64,000 bases of DNA from positions 21,466-85,465 of the forward strand of contig NZ_CALJPC010000080.1 in assembly GCF_937981295.1 (NCBI RefSeq), written 5' to 3'. The notes below the pieces were generated by a model, which was not told the origin of the DNA, made no database searches, and worked only from the letters and a program-made list of their open reading frames with translations. Origin of the DNA: an uncultured Campylobacter sp. (lineage in GTDB: Bacteria > Campylobacterota > Campylobacteria > Campylobacterales > Campylobacteraceae). Shown piece by piece: positions 1-8,736 of the stretch. The translations under genes were made by a program, and so were the position numbers. Each line of letters begins with the position of its first letter. Positions within the stretch are counted from its first letter, which is position 1.

Positions 1-301
1 ATTTGAAATTTTCACCGCACTTTCGTATCTCACAAGAGCCCGTACAAGGTCGAAATTTTATCTAAAACCGCAAGCTCGGCTCGCTAGCTTATCCGCGCCC
101 GAATAAATTTTAAAATTCCGCGCAGCGAAAATTTAGCCCGTACGCCGCAATAAAGCTAAAATTTAAATTTAGCCTTGACGACGAGAAGGCATTGCGCTTT
201 AAATTTAAAACCGCGCGTAAAATTTTGAATGAAATTTTGATATAAAATAGACGGCTAAATTTTAAAATTTCATAAAATTTAGCCGCGAGTAAAAAGTGTT
301 T
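1..301. other. Intergenic, no gene seen
   Basis: No convincing reading frame on either strand. The stretch is rich in AAATTT and AAAATTTTAA-type motifs, like most spacers in this window. The neighbouring lipoprotein gene ends at 302, so this is its downstream region; I see no clear GC-stem terminator. Confidence 0.5.
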
Positions 302-1060
302 TTATCTTTCGTAGAAGCCCGTAAGAATCTTTTTTGAGCTTATTCTATTATTAGAATCTTCTTTGCCGTCTTGGGTAAATTTAAATTTATCGGACAGACT
401 TACGCTCTTGTCGGCATTTACCACAAAATTTAGTTCAATCGTGGAGGATGATAGCTTTGCCGCTTTTCCTAGCTGCGCTTTTTCTTGTTCGGGTGTTAGC
501 TGAGATAAATAAACGGCTTCTTTCAAAAACATCATAATCTCACCCATAGAATTTGTTTCGTTAATTCTAGAATCGCCGGGCTTTAATATTTCATCTTTTA
601 GCTTATCGTCACAATCAACTAGCATTTTTTGATCGTCATAAGCTATTTTCCCTTTAGTCTTGATCGTTTCTTGAAATTTCGCATCGTTTATTTTGCAATG
701 CTCGTTCGCTATCTTAAGCAGATCTTGCTTATCATAAGTCTTTCCTCCATAAAAGATCATAGCGCTATCTAAAATACGGCTCAACATATCTTGCTCGCGC
801 TTTTTATTTGATTCTATAATATTTGCCAGTACTTTCTCCATATCCAAGTCGCAAACCATTTTGACTGTCTTTAATCCGCCGTTTTCCTCTCTGCTCCACG
901 TGATATTTTTACACATTTTCGAGCCCTCGATTGCCGTGCCGATACTCATAGACTTGAAATCAGGCAAAGTGTAGTTTTTCACGAGCTCTACTTCGTCTGC
1001 GCCGCATCCCGTAAAAATTAACGTCGCAAGCGCGACACCTAGTGCATATCTCATCTTCAC
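302..1060 (-). CDS. Putative lipoprotein, unknown function (252 aa)
   Basis: Not assigned to a family I recognise. The N-terminus is a lipoprotein signal: a short basic start, a hydrophobic run, then the lipobox-like FTGC with the cysteine at about residue 19, so the mature protein should be lipid-anchored in the envelope. The mature part is charged and probably mostly helical in its first half, with several cysteines. The start is supported by AAAGGAG about six bases before the ATG. Base composition is more AT-rich than the TerC gene next door. A run of 11 G on the coding strand lies 32 bases upstream of the start codon (1092-1102), within the likely promoter, so expression may be phase variable. 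Function unknown. Confidence 0.75.
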   Translation of the reverse strand: MKMRYALGVALATLIFTGCGADEVELVKNYTLPDFKSMSIGTAIEGSKMCKNITWSREENGGLKTVKMVCDLDMEKVLANIIESNKKREQDMLSRILDSAMIFYGGKTYDKQDLLKIANEHCKINDAKFQETIKTKGKIAYDDQKMLVDCDDKLKDEILKPGDSRINETNSMGEIMMFLKEAVYLSQLTPEQEKAQLGKAAKLSSSTIELNFVVNADKSVSLSDKFKFTQDGKEDSNNRISSKKILTGFYER

Positions 1061-1091
1061 TCCTTTGAAATAAATTCTGAAAATAATGCTA

Positions 1092-1102
1092 CCCCCCCCC
1101 CC
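1092..1102. repeat. Homopolymeric C11 (G11 on the minus strand) tract
   Basis: Eleven consecutive C on the plus strand. It lies between the divergent lipoprotein gene (start at 1060) and the TerC gene (start at 1381), much closer to the former. A -10-like TAGCAT or CATTAT follows it on the minus strand, so the tract may set promoter spacing for the lipoprotein gene. Poly-G/C tracts of this length are the classic slippage sites of Campylobacter genomes. Confidence 0.9.
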
Positions 1103-1380
1103 TGCTTAAAAACGGGTAAATTTAGAGCTTAAATTTTAAAATTTCGCCGCAAAAATTTCGCTCTCTCAATCCACTAAATTCCATGCGCCGCAATTCTGCC
1201 GCGCATGCGGCGCTTTACGCCTTTTAGCGAAATAATCTTGCGGTAAAATTACAAGATAAACCGTCCGCATCGCATCGCCGAAATTCCACGCGCTGTTTCG
1301 CGCGCGAAGGCGGTAAAATTTAGAAATTTTAACCAAACTTTCGCTATCATCACGGCTTAAATTTCACCCAAAGGAAACCG

Positions 1381-2100
1381 ATGTTTGAATGGATCGCCTC
1401 ACCCGAGGCATGGATCAGCCTGGCGACGCTCACGGGGCTTGAGATCGTGCTTGGCATCGACAATATCATCTTTATCGCGATTTTGTGCGGCCGCCTGCCC
1501 GAGGCGCAGCGCGGGCGCGCCCGTATAATCGGCCTTGCGCTTGCGATGATCACGCGCATACTCCTGCTTCTTAGCCTAAGCTGGATCATGGGGCTAACCA
1601 AGCCGCTATTTAGCGTGCTTGCGCGCGATTTTAGCGGGCGCGATCTCGTGCTGATCGGCGGCGGATTGTTTCTACTCGTCAAATCCACGCTCGAGATCCA
1701 CTCCAGCGCCACCGGCGAGGCACACGAGCATAGTGCTAGCGGCGGCAAGGCGAGCTTCGGCGGCACTCTCGTGCAGATCGCCGTTTTGGACATCATCTTT
1801 TCGCTCGACAGCGTCATCACCGCCGTGGGCATGGCGCAGCACCTGCCCGTGATGATCCTCGCAGTCATCATCGCCGTGGGCGTGATGATGCTCGCTAGCG
1901 GCGCGATCGCGCGCTTTGTGGACGCAAACCCGACGATCAAAATTTTAGCGCTTGCCTTTTTGATTTTGGTGGGCGTCTCACTGATCGCCGATGGACTGGG
2001 CTTTCACATACCTAAAGGCTACATCTACTTCTCGATGGCGTTTTCGCTGCTGGTGGAGCTCATCAATATCCAGATCCGCAAAAAATCCGCCGCGAAATAG
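1381..2100 (+). CDS. TerC-family integral membrane protein
   Basis: A 239-residue multi-helix membrane protein of the TerC family (tellurium resistance C/Alx/YgdQ type), probably involved in metal-ion export or in loading exported metalloproteins. The family shows an internal repeat, and both halves are visible: the acidic intramembrane motif EIVLGIDNI near residues 21-29 and DIIFSLDSV near residue 140. A short His-containing loop (HSSATGEAHEHS) joins the halves. The length matches single-domain family members. The start is supported by AAAGGA about six bases before the ATG. It is monocistronic or co-transcribed with the following membrane protein 34 bases downstream. The substrate is not readable from sequence; manganese is a reasonable guess from studied relatives. 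Confidence 0.9.
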   Translation: MFEWIASPEAWISLATLTGLEIVLGIDNIIFIAILCGRLPEAQRGRARIIGLALAMITRILLLLSLSWIMGLTKPLFSVLARDFSGRDLVLIGGGLFLLVKSTLEIHSSATGEAHEHSASGGKASFGGTLVQIAVLDIIFSLDSVITAVGMAQHLPVMILAVIIAVGVMMLASGAIARFVDANPTIKILALAFLILVGVSLIADGLGFHIPKGYIYFSMAFSLLVELINIQIRKKSAAK

Positions 2101-2134
2101 AGGGGCGAAATTTTGCAGGATCTGAAAGGCGCGA

Positions 2135-3586
2135 ATGGGGTTTGCTAAATTTCTTTCGCCGCGACGTATCAAGCTTGCTCGCGGCACGGCTAGAGATTTG
2201 AAGCTTGAGCCCGCGGCTGCAGGCACGGCTAAATTTAGCTTTACGCTTGAGGGCTTGCACTTTGCGGAAAATTTGGACTTAAAGCGTGACGGACTTTATC
2301 TGCCGATACGCGAGGGCGACGAGCTAGCGGTGATATACGAGGCTTCAAGCTCAAATTCCGGCGGAGAGGCTTTGAGGGGCTTAAATTCCGATCGCGAGGC
2401 TTTAAGCGGCGCCGATTTAAGCGGCGAAAATTCCGCGCCGCGTCCTAGCCGCGAAACTCCAAACAGCAAAAATTCCACCGCCGCAAATTCAAACCGCGAC
2501 GCATATAGCGATAGGGCGGCAAGTGCGCGCCAAAATTCTGCAGTATCTGATTTATCGGACAAAGATCGCAGCGGCATAAACTCCGCCGTTTTGGGTTTGA
2601 TCCGTAAAGACTTTAGCGGTCCTCTCTCCTTAAATTCTACCCGCGAGGGGCACAGCGCTTCGGCAAGCTCCGCCTTCTCTCCGCTAGATTTCGTTAATCT
2701 AAGCCTGGGCGCGCAGCGCTGGAGGGACGCCGGCAGCACGGCACTCGCCGCGATATTCGCAGCCTTCGGCGTAGCGCTAGCCGCGATGAGCATCTACTGC
2801 ATAATTTTTATCTTTGATGCAAGGGCTCCTGCGGGACTGCTAGCCCTGCTCATCCTCGCACCTTTTGCGTATTGCAGCTTCAAGTTTATGCGAAGAGACT
2901 GGCGCGCCGCGAAGTTCGGACGCATATTTGCGGCTCTCGCGCACTCCAAAGAGCCCAAGCGAAGCGGCGAAGCGGAGGGCTATGCTAGCGGCGTGCGCGT
3001 ACTGCAAAGCGGCGACGTTTATTATTATGGCTTCGCGCTGGACGGGCTGTATTTATCGGGCGATAGCAAACGGCGTATCGTCTCCAGCGCGCTACGCGCA
3101 GATCAAAATTTAGCGGAGCTTGCGGACGGCGAGAATTGCACGAAATTTAAAAATTTAGACGCAGAAAATTCCGCAAATTCTACGAGTATTAAGAATTTTG
3201 CGAAATCAGCGAATTCCACAAGCTCTGTAAATTCTACTAACGCAGCAAATTCTATAAACTCCGTCCACTCTGCCGAAGTCGCGGTATCCGTCAAGGCAAA
3301 GGACGCCTCGCAGAGCTTCGAGCTGCAAAACGGCGATATTCTCCGCGCTCGCTACAAAGACTACCGCGTAAGCGGACTATGGAATCAAAGCCGCGGCATG
3401 GAGCTCGGCGATACGCGCAGCGGACTTCGGCGCGTGATAGATTTTATCGCGAGCGTGGCGCTACAAATAGGTCTGCGTTTAGGCGGCGCGCTCGTGCTGA
3501 CGCAGCTCGGCGATCACATCGGCGGCTCCTTCGGCAACGCCCTAAGCTTCATCGGATTTTTGCTGCTGCTTAGCCTTATGCTTTGA
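2135..3586 (+). CDS. Uncharacterised membrane protein with Asn/Ser-rich linkers (483 aa)
   Basis: No family recognised. Hydrophobic segments lie near residues 200-255 (two or three helices) and 430-483 (two helices at the C-terminus), separated by soluble parts. Two long low-complexity stretches rich in Asn, Ser, Ala and Glu occur at about residues 70-185 and 340-375. The second repeats short units such as NSANSTS and NSTNAANS. At DNA level these units carry the hexamers AAATTC, GAATTC and AAATTT again and again. The start has AAAGG five bases upstream of the ATG. It lies 34 bases after the TerC gene on the same strand and could share its transcript. Function unknown; the reading frame is long, and its overall amino-acid use is plausible outside the linkers. 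Confidence 0.65.
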   Translation: MGFAKFLSPRRIKLARGTARDLKLEPAAAGTAKFSFTLEGLHFAENLDLKRDGLYLPIREGDELAVIYEASSSNSGGEALRGLNSDREALSGADLSGENSAPRPSRETPNSKNSTAANSNRDAYSDRAASARQNSAVSDLSDKDRSGINSAVLGLIRKDFSGPLSLNSTREGHSASASSAFSPLDFVNLSLGAQRWRDAGSTALAAIFAAFGVALAAMSIYCIIFIFDARAPAGLLALLILAPFAYCSFKFMRRDWRAAKFGRIFAALAHSKEPKRSGEAEGYASGVRVLQSGDVYYYGFALDGLYLSGDSKRRIVSSALRADQNLAELADGENCTKFKNLDAENSANSTSIKNFAKSANSTSSVNSTNAANSINSVHSAEVAVSVKAKDASQSFELQNGDILRARYKDYRVSGLWNQSRGMELGDTRSGLRRVIDFIASVALQIGLRLGGALVLTQLGDHIGGSFGNALSFIGFLLLLSLML

Positions 3587-3738
3587 AAGGCGAATTTCAA
3601 GCGATAACCTCGCGGAATTTTGCAACTTCAAGGAATTTCAAATTTCGGAATTTCGCAGAATTCTGCAGCGAGCGGATTCGGGTTTTAAATTGAGGGCGCA
3701 AATTCTAAATCCAAATCTCGCGCGGCGCAAATTTGCGC

Positions 3739-3744
3739 TATAAT
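3739..3744 (+). promoter_or_regulatory. -10 element TATAAT for the 3777 gene
   Basis: A perfect TATAAT 33 bases before the proposed TTG start. No good -35 box is visible, which is usual for the main sigma factor of Campylobacter. Confidence 0.5.
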
Positions 3745-3776
3745 CTAGCGAAAATCAAAGATTTAAAGGATGCGAC

Positions 3777-4778
3777 TTGAAAATTTTAATCTCGTTTTTG
3801 TGCTTATTAAGCTTCATGTTCGCCGAGGCAGCGCCCGCTTTGGCAGAAGGTGCAAACAGCGCTCAAAAGGATCAAAACCTAGAAATTTTAACGGCAAATT
3901 TAGACGCGGCGCTGAAAGAAATCGATGAAGCCAGGCATCGCCCCGATGGTACGCCTTGCGAGAGCATCGTTAGGTTAAGGGCTGCGTTTATGGAGTTTTT
4001 GCAAAGCGCGGGCGAGAGAGCGCCTCAAATTTTAAAATCCTTGAGGTTCGCCCCGAATATGGCGATCTCGCAGGACGGCAAGTTTCGGGCATATTCGGTA
4101 GATATCAGCACCGGCGGCACGATGGGCGCGAGCTACGTAGCGTATCAATACGCAAGCGGCGGGCAAAATTTCATTATGGATTTTGCAGACAAAGGTGCGC
4201 AGCAGATGCAAGAATGCGTTCTTGGCGGCAGGCGGGATTGCGCCTGCGACGATTGGGCAGTCGGTACCGCATGGGGCGGCGATCGAGTGATAAAAGTTTT
4301 TAAAGTTAAAGAAAATCTATATCTTATTTACGGAGCATCAAAGGGCTCTACTAAGCTCACAAACGACGAATTTTGGGCGGTAGAAGCAAGCGAAGCGGGT
4401 ATAAACCTAGCGAATATATTCCACTACGTCCGTTCATGCGGCGGAGATTGCGACTGCTCTAAAAGGAGCTCTTTGGTGCCGCCGCCGCACGACTCCGCTC
4501 GATTCGGCATAGAATATGATTTTTTTTCATATTTAGACGGCAGTGACGAGATAAAGAATAAATACGCTAAAAGGACGTTTTTGACCTTTGAAAACGGCAC
4601 GTTGGGCGCTCTTAAGGTAAAATATAGCGATAAATACCCGGACGGCGAGCTTGTCGATGAATATCAATACTTTAAATTTGACGGCGAAAAATTTACGATA
4701 GAGAGTAAAATAATTCATTGCGAGCCCGGTAAAATTATAGAGGAGTTAGTCGCGCCCTCTAGCGCGCAGGGGCTTTGA
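3777..4778 (+). CDS. Secreted protein of unknown function (333 aa)
   Basis: The protein starts with a basic, hydrophobic leader ending near AEAAPALAEG, a Sec-type signal peptide, so it should be periplasmic or surface-located. The mature part is acidic, with several paired cysteines (CVLGGRRDCACDDW and SCGGDCDCSK), which suggests disulfides or metal binding. The C-terminal third (YSDKYPDGELVDEYQYFKFD) is reminiscent of beta-hairpin antitoxin-like repeats, but this is only an impression. The start is TTG, chosen because AAAGGA lies seven bases upstream and the signal peptide begins there. I do not recognise a family. Confidence 0.7.
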   Translation: MKILISFLCLLSFMFAEAAPALAEGANSAQKDQNLEILTANLDAALKEIDEARHRPDGTPCESIVRLRAAFMEFLQSAGERAPQILKSLRFAPNMAISQDGKFRAYSVDISTGGTMGASYVAYQYASGGQNFIMDFADKGAQQMQECVLGGRRDCACDDWAVGTAWGGDRVIKVFKVKENLYLIYGASKGSTKLTNDEFWAVEASEAGINLANIFHYVRSCGGDCDCSKRSSLVPPPHDSARFGIEYDFFSYLDGSDEIKNKYAKRTFLTFENGTLGALKVKYSDKYPDGELVDEYQYFKFDGEKFTIESKIIHCEPGKIIEELVAPSSAQGL

Positions 4779-5137
4779 TGGGTACCGTGATGCTTGGCGG
4801 GTGCGCTAAATTTTAAGGCGCGACAAAATTTCAAATTTTAGGTGCGTAAGATTTCGGCCGCGGAATTTTAAAATTCTAAATTTTAAAGCGTAGAATTTCA
4901 AGATGCGGATTTTAATTTCAGAATTTTAAATTTTGCAGTGCAGAATTCCTCGGCATGGATTAAAATTTTAAATTTCAAAGCGTGCGGGATTTCAAGGCGC
5001 GTGAAATTCCAAAGCACGAAATCAAAAAGCGGAATTTTAAAATTTCAAATTTTACGGCGCGTGAGGTCGCAGCACGGAGCGTGAAGCTATAGTGCGCGAG
5101 GCTGTGACACGCAAAGCCACGGCGAGCCGCCCGTCCG
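4779..5137. other. Spacer dense in AAATTT-type hexamers
   Basis: No gene on either strand. The stretch consists of short GC-rich words (gcgtgcg, aaagcgcg) alternating with AATTTTAAAATTT-like blocks at roughly 20-40 base intervals. It separates two convergent genes. No clear terminator hairpin with a T run was found. Confidence 0.5.
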
Positions 5138-6166
5138 CTAGCTCCAAATTCTTTCGTTTAGTTTTAGGTTTTTTACGATCGCCAAAAAGTGCGAAAGCTC
5201 GCGCTTGATTAGTGCGGCAGGATCACGACGCAGCACGCTTTCGTCTATGTCGGGCTCGAAATTGTCGCGCCCCGTATTTACGAAAATGTAAACTTTGCTA
5301 TCTGCGAAGCTAAGGCTAACGGGCGCGGCCACGGCGCTTGCGAAGCGCAAGAGCCTCCGCATAAAGGCGGGCGTCAGAATATACATCGCGCCCGCCGCGT
5401 CCTCGCAATACACGGCAAAGGCGGCGTTAAACTCCGCATCGTCCATATCGATCCTCTTTAGCCCGATGGTGTTCGGCGCACCGGCGCAAGCGGGAAAGAT
5501 CAGGGTTTTGGCGCTTATGCGTTTGTGAAATTCCGCGTAGAAAAAGGTGCCGAGGATTTCGCTTTCCGAAAATCTATTAAATAAACTTACGTCACAAAAT
5601 GCGAACTTCACGCCGTCATAAACGCCCGAGACCCTGTCGTTGCCGCCTTTGAATTTATCTAGTCGAAAAAAGAGCCCCGAGAGCTTAAGCTTGACGGGAT
5701 CGATACTGCCTCCAATATCGTATCGATAGCCGAACGCTTTAAAATAAGGCATTAGATAGTGCTCTTTAAAAGCGCACTGAAATTTTACCGAATAATCTTG
5801 TTTAAAGCCTCTAAACAATACAAATAAGCTCGAAGCAGCCAAGATTAAAGTTATAATCGCGAGTAAGATATATTTGGAAGTCGTGGGTCGATTTTGTAAA
5901 TCATCTAGAAATAGGCAAATTATAAAAAGACCCGCAGCTTGGATTATCGTAGCTTTTATGGAGGCCTGATCGCACAAAACGGCTACTATAAGAACAACCG
6001 CGAATAATCCGATAAGAGACAACAAATCCGCCATGCCTCCTCCGTCGCGCAGTTTGCATACCGAAAACGCGCCGTAGCCGAGCATGCACGCCGCTGCGAA
6101 GATCGTATTTCTTTTCGCCTTATACAAAAGCCCCAGTCTGATCTTCTCCAGCTCGCTCGCGCCCAT
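5138..6166 (-). CDS. DUF3137 family membrane protein
   Basis: A 342-residue protein with DUF3137 features. The N-terminal third has four hydrophobic segments (about residues 20-135), and the cytoplasmic C-terminal domain carries the family pattern: GLFF.LDKFKGGNDRVSG, then MDDAEFNAAFAVYCED, then MYILTPAFM.RLL and a late strand SLSFADSKVYIFVN. The family is widespread and functionally uncharacterised. The start ATG has a reasonable AAAAGGAG about five bases upstream. It is transcribed alone, leftwards. Confidence 0.85.
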   Translation of the reverse strand: MGASELEKIRLGLLYKAKRNTIFAAACMLGYGAFSVCKLRDGGGMADLLSLIGLFAVVLIVAVLCDQASIKATIIQAAGLFIICLFLDDLQNRPTTSKYILLAIITLILAASSLFVLFRGFKQDYSVKFQCAFKEHYLMPYFKAFGYRYDIGGSIDPVKLKLSGLFFRLDKFKGGNDRVSGVYDGVKFAFCDVSLFNRFSESEILGTFFYAEFHKRISAKTLIFPACAGAPNTIGLKRIDMDDAEFNAAFAVYCEDAAGAMYILTPAFMRRLLRFASAVAAPVSLSFADSKVYIFVNTGRDNFEPDIDESVLRRDPAALIKRELSHFLAIVKNLKLNERIWS

Positions 6167-6551
6167 TTTGCTCCTTTTTAAATTTAAGATGGATTATGAC
6201 GCCTGCGGGCTTTAAATTTGCTTACGAACGGCGCCAAAATTTTGAAATTTAGACTTGCGTAAATTTTCGGTTAAATTTTAGCGGCAGATTGTTTAAATGA
6301 AACAAAGACGGAATTTCTGTAGAAATTTAAGCGGCGCAAAATTTTAAAATTCCGCGCCGCGAATGGAGACAAAATTTTACGGACGCGATTTAAATTTTGC
6401 TCTAAAATTTCACTGCGCGACAGCGTAAAATTTCGCAAAATAAACGCCGTAGTTTATGCCGCAAAAATTTACGGGCACCCGTGAGCGAACGTAGATAAAT
6501 TTACGGACGCCCGCGCCGCAAAAAGCACCGCGCGGACGCCGCTAGAAAAAT
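6167..6551. other. Spacer, nothing recognised
   Basis: About 385 bases with no supported gene, lying between the hydratase beta subunit and the DUF3137 gene, both on the minus strand. It is again rich in AAATTT and AAAATTT hexamers. A GC-rich stretch (cgcccgcgccgc) occurs near 6508, without a clear T run. Confidence 0.4.
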
Positions 6552-7112
6552 TTAAATTTTTCTATAAGGCGCCTGTCCGACTTCGTAGAAGTTATTGCCC
6601 TCGCTGTCGATCGCTACGATAGCTGGGAAATCCTCGACCGTAAGTCGCGCGACCGCCTCGGGGCCGAGCTCAGGGTAGGCTAATACTTCATATTTTTTGA
6701 TGCTTTGGCTGATTAGGGCGCCCGCGCCGCCGATAGCGACCATATAGACGCAGCCTGATTTTTTCATCGCTTCAACTACAGCGTCGCTGCGGTAGCCCTT
6801 GCCGATCATGCCGTTGATGCCCACTTCGTTTATCATCGTAGGAGTATATTTATCCATGCGTCCGCTAGTCGTAGGTCCAGCAGCACCGATTGCCTGACCG
6901 GGTTTGGCAGGAGTCGGCCCCAAATAATATATCGTCTCGCCGGCTAAGCTTACGGGTAGCTTCTCGCCGCGAGCGAGGGTTTCGGTTAGCGCCTTGTGTG
7001 CGGCGTCGCGAGCTGCGATGATGGTGCCGCTGATTAGGACGTTATCGCCCGCCTTTAGGCTTTTTACTACGCTTTTATCGAAAGGCGCGGTAATTCTTTT
7101 AACTTCTGACAT
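6552..7112 (-). CDS. Class I (Fe-S) fumarate hydratase, beta subunit
   Basis: The C-terminal-type subunit of a two-component Fe-S hydro-lyase, the split form of class I fumarase, interconverting fumarate and malate in the branched TCA cycle. Family signatures are VLISGTIIAARDAAHK, the YYLGPTPAKPGQ loop and GPTTSGRMDKYTP, which form the substrate-binding swivelling domain. I place the start at 7112, not at the upstream in-frame ATG at 7142, because AAGGAGGAAATT directly precedes ATGTCAGAAG; this gives 186 residues, the usual size. The gene follows the alpha subunit with a 10-base gap. A tartrate-dehydratase-type paralogue pair lies at 61.2-62.8 kb; this pair lacks the TtdB hallmark sequence and is better read as fumarase. 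Confidence 0.88.
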   Translation of the reverse strand: MSEVKRITAPFDKSVVKSLKAGDNVLISGTIIAARDAAHKALTETLARGEKLPVSLAGETIYYLGPTPAKPGQAIGAAGPTTSGRMDKYTPTMINEVGINGMIGKGYRSDAVVEAMKKSGCVYMVAIGGAGALISQSIKKYEVLAYPELGPEAVARLTVEDFPAIVAIDSEGNNFYEVGQAPYRKI

Positions 7113-7122
7113 AATTTCCTCC

Positions 7123-7968
7123 TTATAGTTCGGCGTCGGCATGGCGAGCCGCGTGGCAGTTGATATTAACGGCGACCGGAAGCCCCGCTATGTGGGTCGG
7201 ATACCACTCTACATTTACCTTAACGGCGGTGTTTATGCCGCCCAAACCTTGCGGACCGACGCCAGTAGCGCGCGCCATCTCCAGCAGCTCATCCTCTAGC
7301 TTGGCGTAGCGCTCGTCGGGATTTCTGCTATCGATCGAACGAACCGCGGCTTGCTTGGCTAAAAGCGCCGCCTTATCCATCGTGCCGCCAATACCGACGC
7401 CTACGACCATCGGAGGACAGGCGTTAGGGCCAGCGTATTTGACCGCCTCTAAAAATACCTTTTTTACCCCCTCGATGCCGTCTGCGGGAACGAGCATTTT
7501 TAGTACCGATTTGTTTTCGCTACCAAAGCCTTTTGGGGCTACTTTGATCTTAAGCTTGTCGCCGGGGACGATGCGGGTATTGATGACCGCAGGGGTATTG
7601 TTTGTGGTGTTTTTGCGCTCAAAAAGTGGCTCTGCGACCACGGATTTACGCAGATAGCCGCCTACGTAGCCGTCCGCGACGCCTGCGTTGATAGCATCCT
7701 CCAAATATCCGCCCTCGATATGCACGTCCTGACCGAGTTCGACAAAAACCACCGTCATACCGGTATCTTGGCAGATCGGCGCGACCTCTTTTGCCGCCAA
7801 ATCGGCATTTTGTAAGAGCTTGCCTAAGATATCTTTGCCGATAGGCGAAGTCTCATTCTCACGCGCTTTCTCAAATGCCGCGCGCATATCAGGCGTGACT
7901 TGATAACAGGCTTTTTTGCAAAGCTCGCTGACTACTTTTGTAATCTCAGCCGCTTGGATCGTTTTCAT
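7123..7968 (-). CDS. Class I (Fe-S) fumarate hydratase, alpha subunit
   Basis: The 281-residue N-terminal-type subunit, which carries the catalytic [4Fe-4S] cluster. The three expected cysteine contexts are present: CQDTGMTVVF, GPNACPPMVVGVGIGG and NINCHAARHADAEL at the very C-terminus. Length and order match the alpha subunit of bipartite fumarases. The start ATG is preceded by AAGGAGAG. It forms an operon with the beta subunit (10-base gap) and is divergent from haoC. A perfect 9-bp inverted repeat and a TATAAT lie in the shared upstream region (7998-8030), so expression is probably controlled. Confidence 0.92.
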   Translation of the reverse strand: MKTIQAAEITKVVSELCKKACYQVTPDMRAAFEKARENETSPIGKDILGKLLQNADLAAKEVAPICQDTGMTVVFVELGQDVHIEGGYLEDAINAGVADGYVGGYLRKSVVAEPLFERKNTTNNTPAVINTRIVPGDKLKIKVAPKGFGSENKSVLKMLVPADGIEGVKKVFLEAVKYAGPNACPPMVVGVGIGGTMDKAALLAKQAAVRSIDSRNPDERYAKLEDELLEMARATGVGPQGLGGINTAVKVNVEWYPTHIAGLPVAVNINCHAARHADAEL

Positions 7969-7997
7969 TATCTCTCCTTGTATTGAAATTTTAATGG

Positions 7998-8003
7998 ATT
8001 ATA
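7998..8003 (-). promoter_or_regulatory. -10 element (TATAAT) of the fumarase operon
   Basis: TATAAT on the minus strand, 30 bases upstream of the alpha-subunit start. It lies just downstream, in the direction of transcription, of the palindrome at 8009-8030. Confidence 0.5.
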
Positions 8004-8008
8004 TTCCG

Positions 8009-8030
8009 TTAAACTAAAAACTTAGTTTAA
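8009..8030. promoter_or_regulatory. Perfect inverted repeat TTAAACTAA-N4-TTAGTTTAA
   Basis: Two 9-bp arms separated by AAAC, centred at the -35 position of the fumarase promoter and about 150 bases upstream of haoC. The geometry resembles a CRP/FNR-family operator (NssR of C. jejuni uses TTAAC-N4-GTTAA), but it does not match that consensus exactly. A related ACTAA-N5-TTAGT lies near 41380, upstream of the CODH-like gene. Confidence 0.5.
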
Positions 8031-8093
8031 AATTTTATCTTCATTTAATAAATTTTAACAAAAGGCTAGAAAATAAGCGGTTTTTAATCTTTT

Positions 8094-8099
8094 TATAAT
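8094..8099 (+). promoter_or_regulatory. -10 element TATAAT of haoCA
   Basis: A perfect TATAAT in a T-rich context, 70 bases upstream of the haoC start. The stretch from 7980 to 8160 is markedly more AT-rich than the coding sequence. Confidence 0.55.
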
Positions 8100-8168
8100 A
8101 AAATACCATTTTTTGAAATTATCAAATACTAAAAATTTTGCGAAGAAATTTTAAAATCAAGGAAACTT

Positions 8169-8726
8169 ATGAAAAAGAAAACTCTTGTGCTGCTCGTGGG
8201 CGCTTGTGTGCTTATAGGAATGATACTTTCTCTTGGGATTGCGGAGATGGTTCACCTTACGGGCACCGATAAATTCTGCGTATCCTGTCATACGATGCAG
8301 CCGATGGCAAACGCATTTCACAATGATGTTCACGGCGGCAATAACCCGCAAGGCTTCAAGGCCGATTGCGTCGCCTGTCACGTTTCTCATGAAAATACCT
8401 TTATGTATCTTTGGACTAAAGCTCTAACCTCCGCAAATGATGTCTACAAAACGGTCTTTACCGATGCCGATAAGATCGACTGGCAAGAAAAACGCAAGGA
8501 GCGAAATCATTTCGTTTATGAAAGCGGCTGTCTAAGCTGCCATCGAAATTTAAAAGAGCAGAATAACCAAGTAAATAAAGCCTGGCTCGCACATAGGGAT
8601 TATTTCGCGGGCACTACCGGCAAAACCTGCGTGCAGTGCCACGAAAACGTCGGTCACAAAAATATGGGTATAGAGATCACCAAATATTGGGATAAATACA
8701 ACCTAGAAAATAACAAAACCAAGTAA
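8169..8726 (+). CDS. haoC: HaoC, NapC/NrfH-family tetrahaem membrane cytochrome c
   Basis: A 185-residue protein with one N-terminal signal anchor (LVLLVGACVLIGMILSLGIA) and four CXXCH haem c motifs: CVSCH, CVACH, CLSCH and CVQCH. The first motif is followed by TM, the CXXCHxM signature of NrfH/NapC proteins. Such proteins oxidise menaquinol at the outer face of the inner membrane and pass electrons to a periplasmic multihaem partner. The partner gene haoA follows after 10 bases. By synteny this is the HaoC of the epsilonproteobacterial haoCA pair rather than NrfH, because the partner has eight haems and no NrfA-type CXXCK. The start ATG has AAGGAAA upstream. Confidence 0.9.
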   Translation: MKKKTLVLLVGACVLIGMILSLGIAEMVHLTGTDKFCVSCHTMQPMANAFHNDVHGGNNPQGFKADCVACHVSHENTFMYLWTKALTSANDVYKTVFTDADKIDWQEKRKERNHFVYESGCLSCHRNLKEQNNQVNKAWLAHRDYFAGTTGKTCVQCHENVGHKNMGIEITKYWDKYNLENNKTK

Positions 8727-8736
8727 AGGAGAAGCA

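Noticed and set aside
2296..2793. Minus-strand frame of 165 codons opposite the 2135 gene
   Set aside because: It is the mirror of the low-complexity part of the plus-strand gene, has no start signal, and has a composition dictated by the opposite strand.
6552..7142. Start of the hydratase beta subunit at 7142
   Set aside because: It would overlap the alpha subunit by 20 bases and lacks a ribosome binding site, whereas 7112 has AAGGAGG directly upstream.
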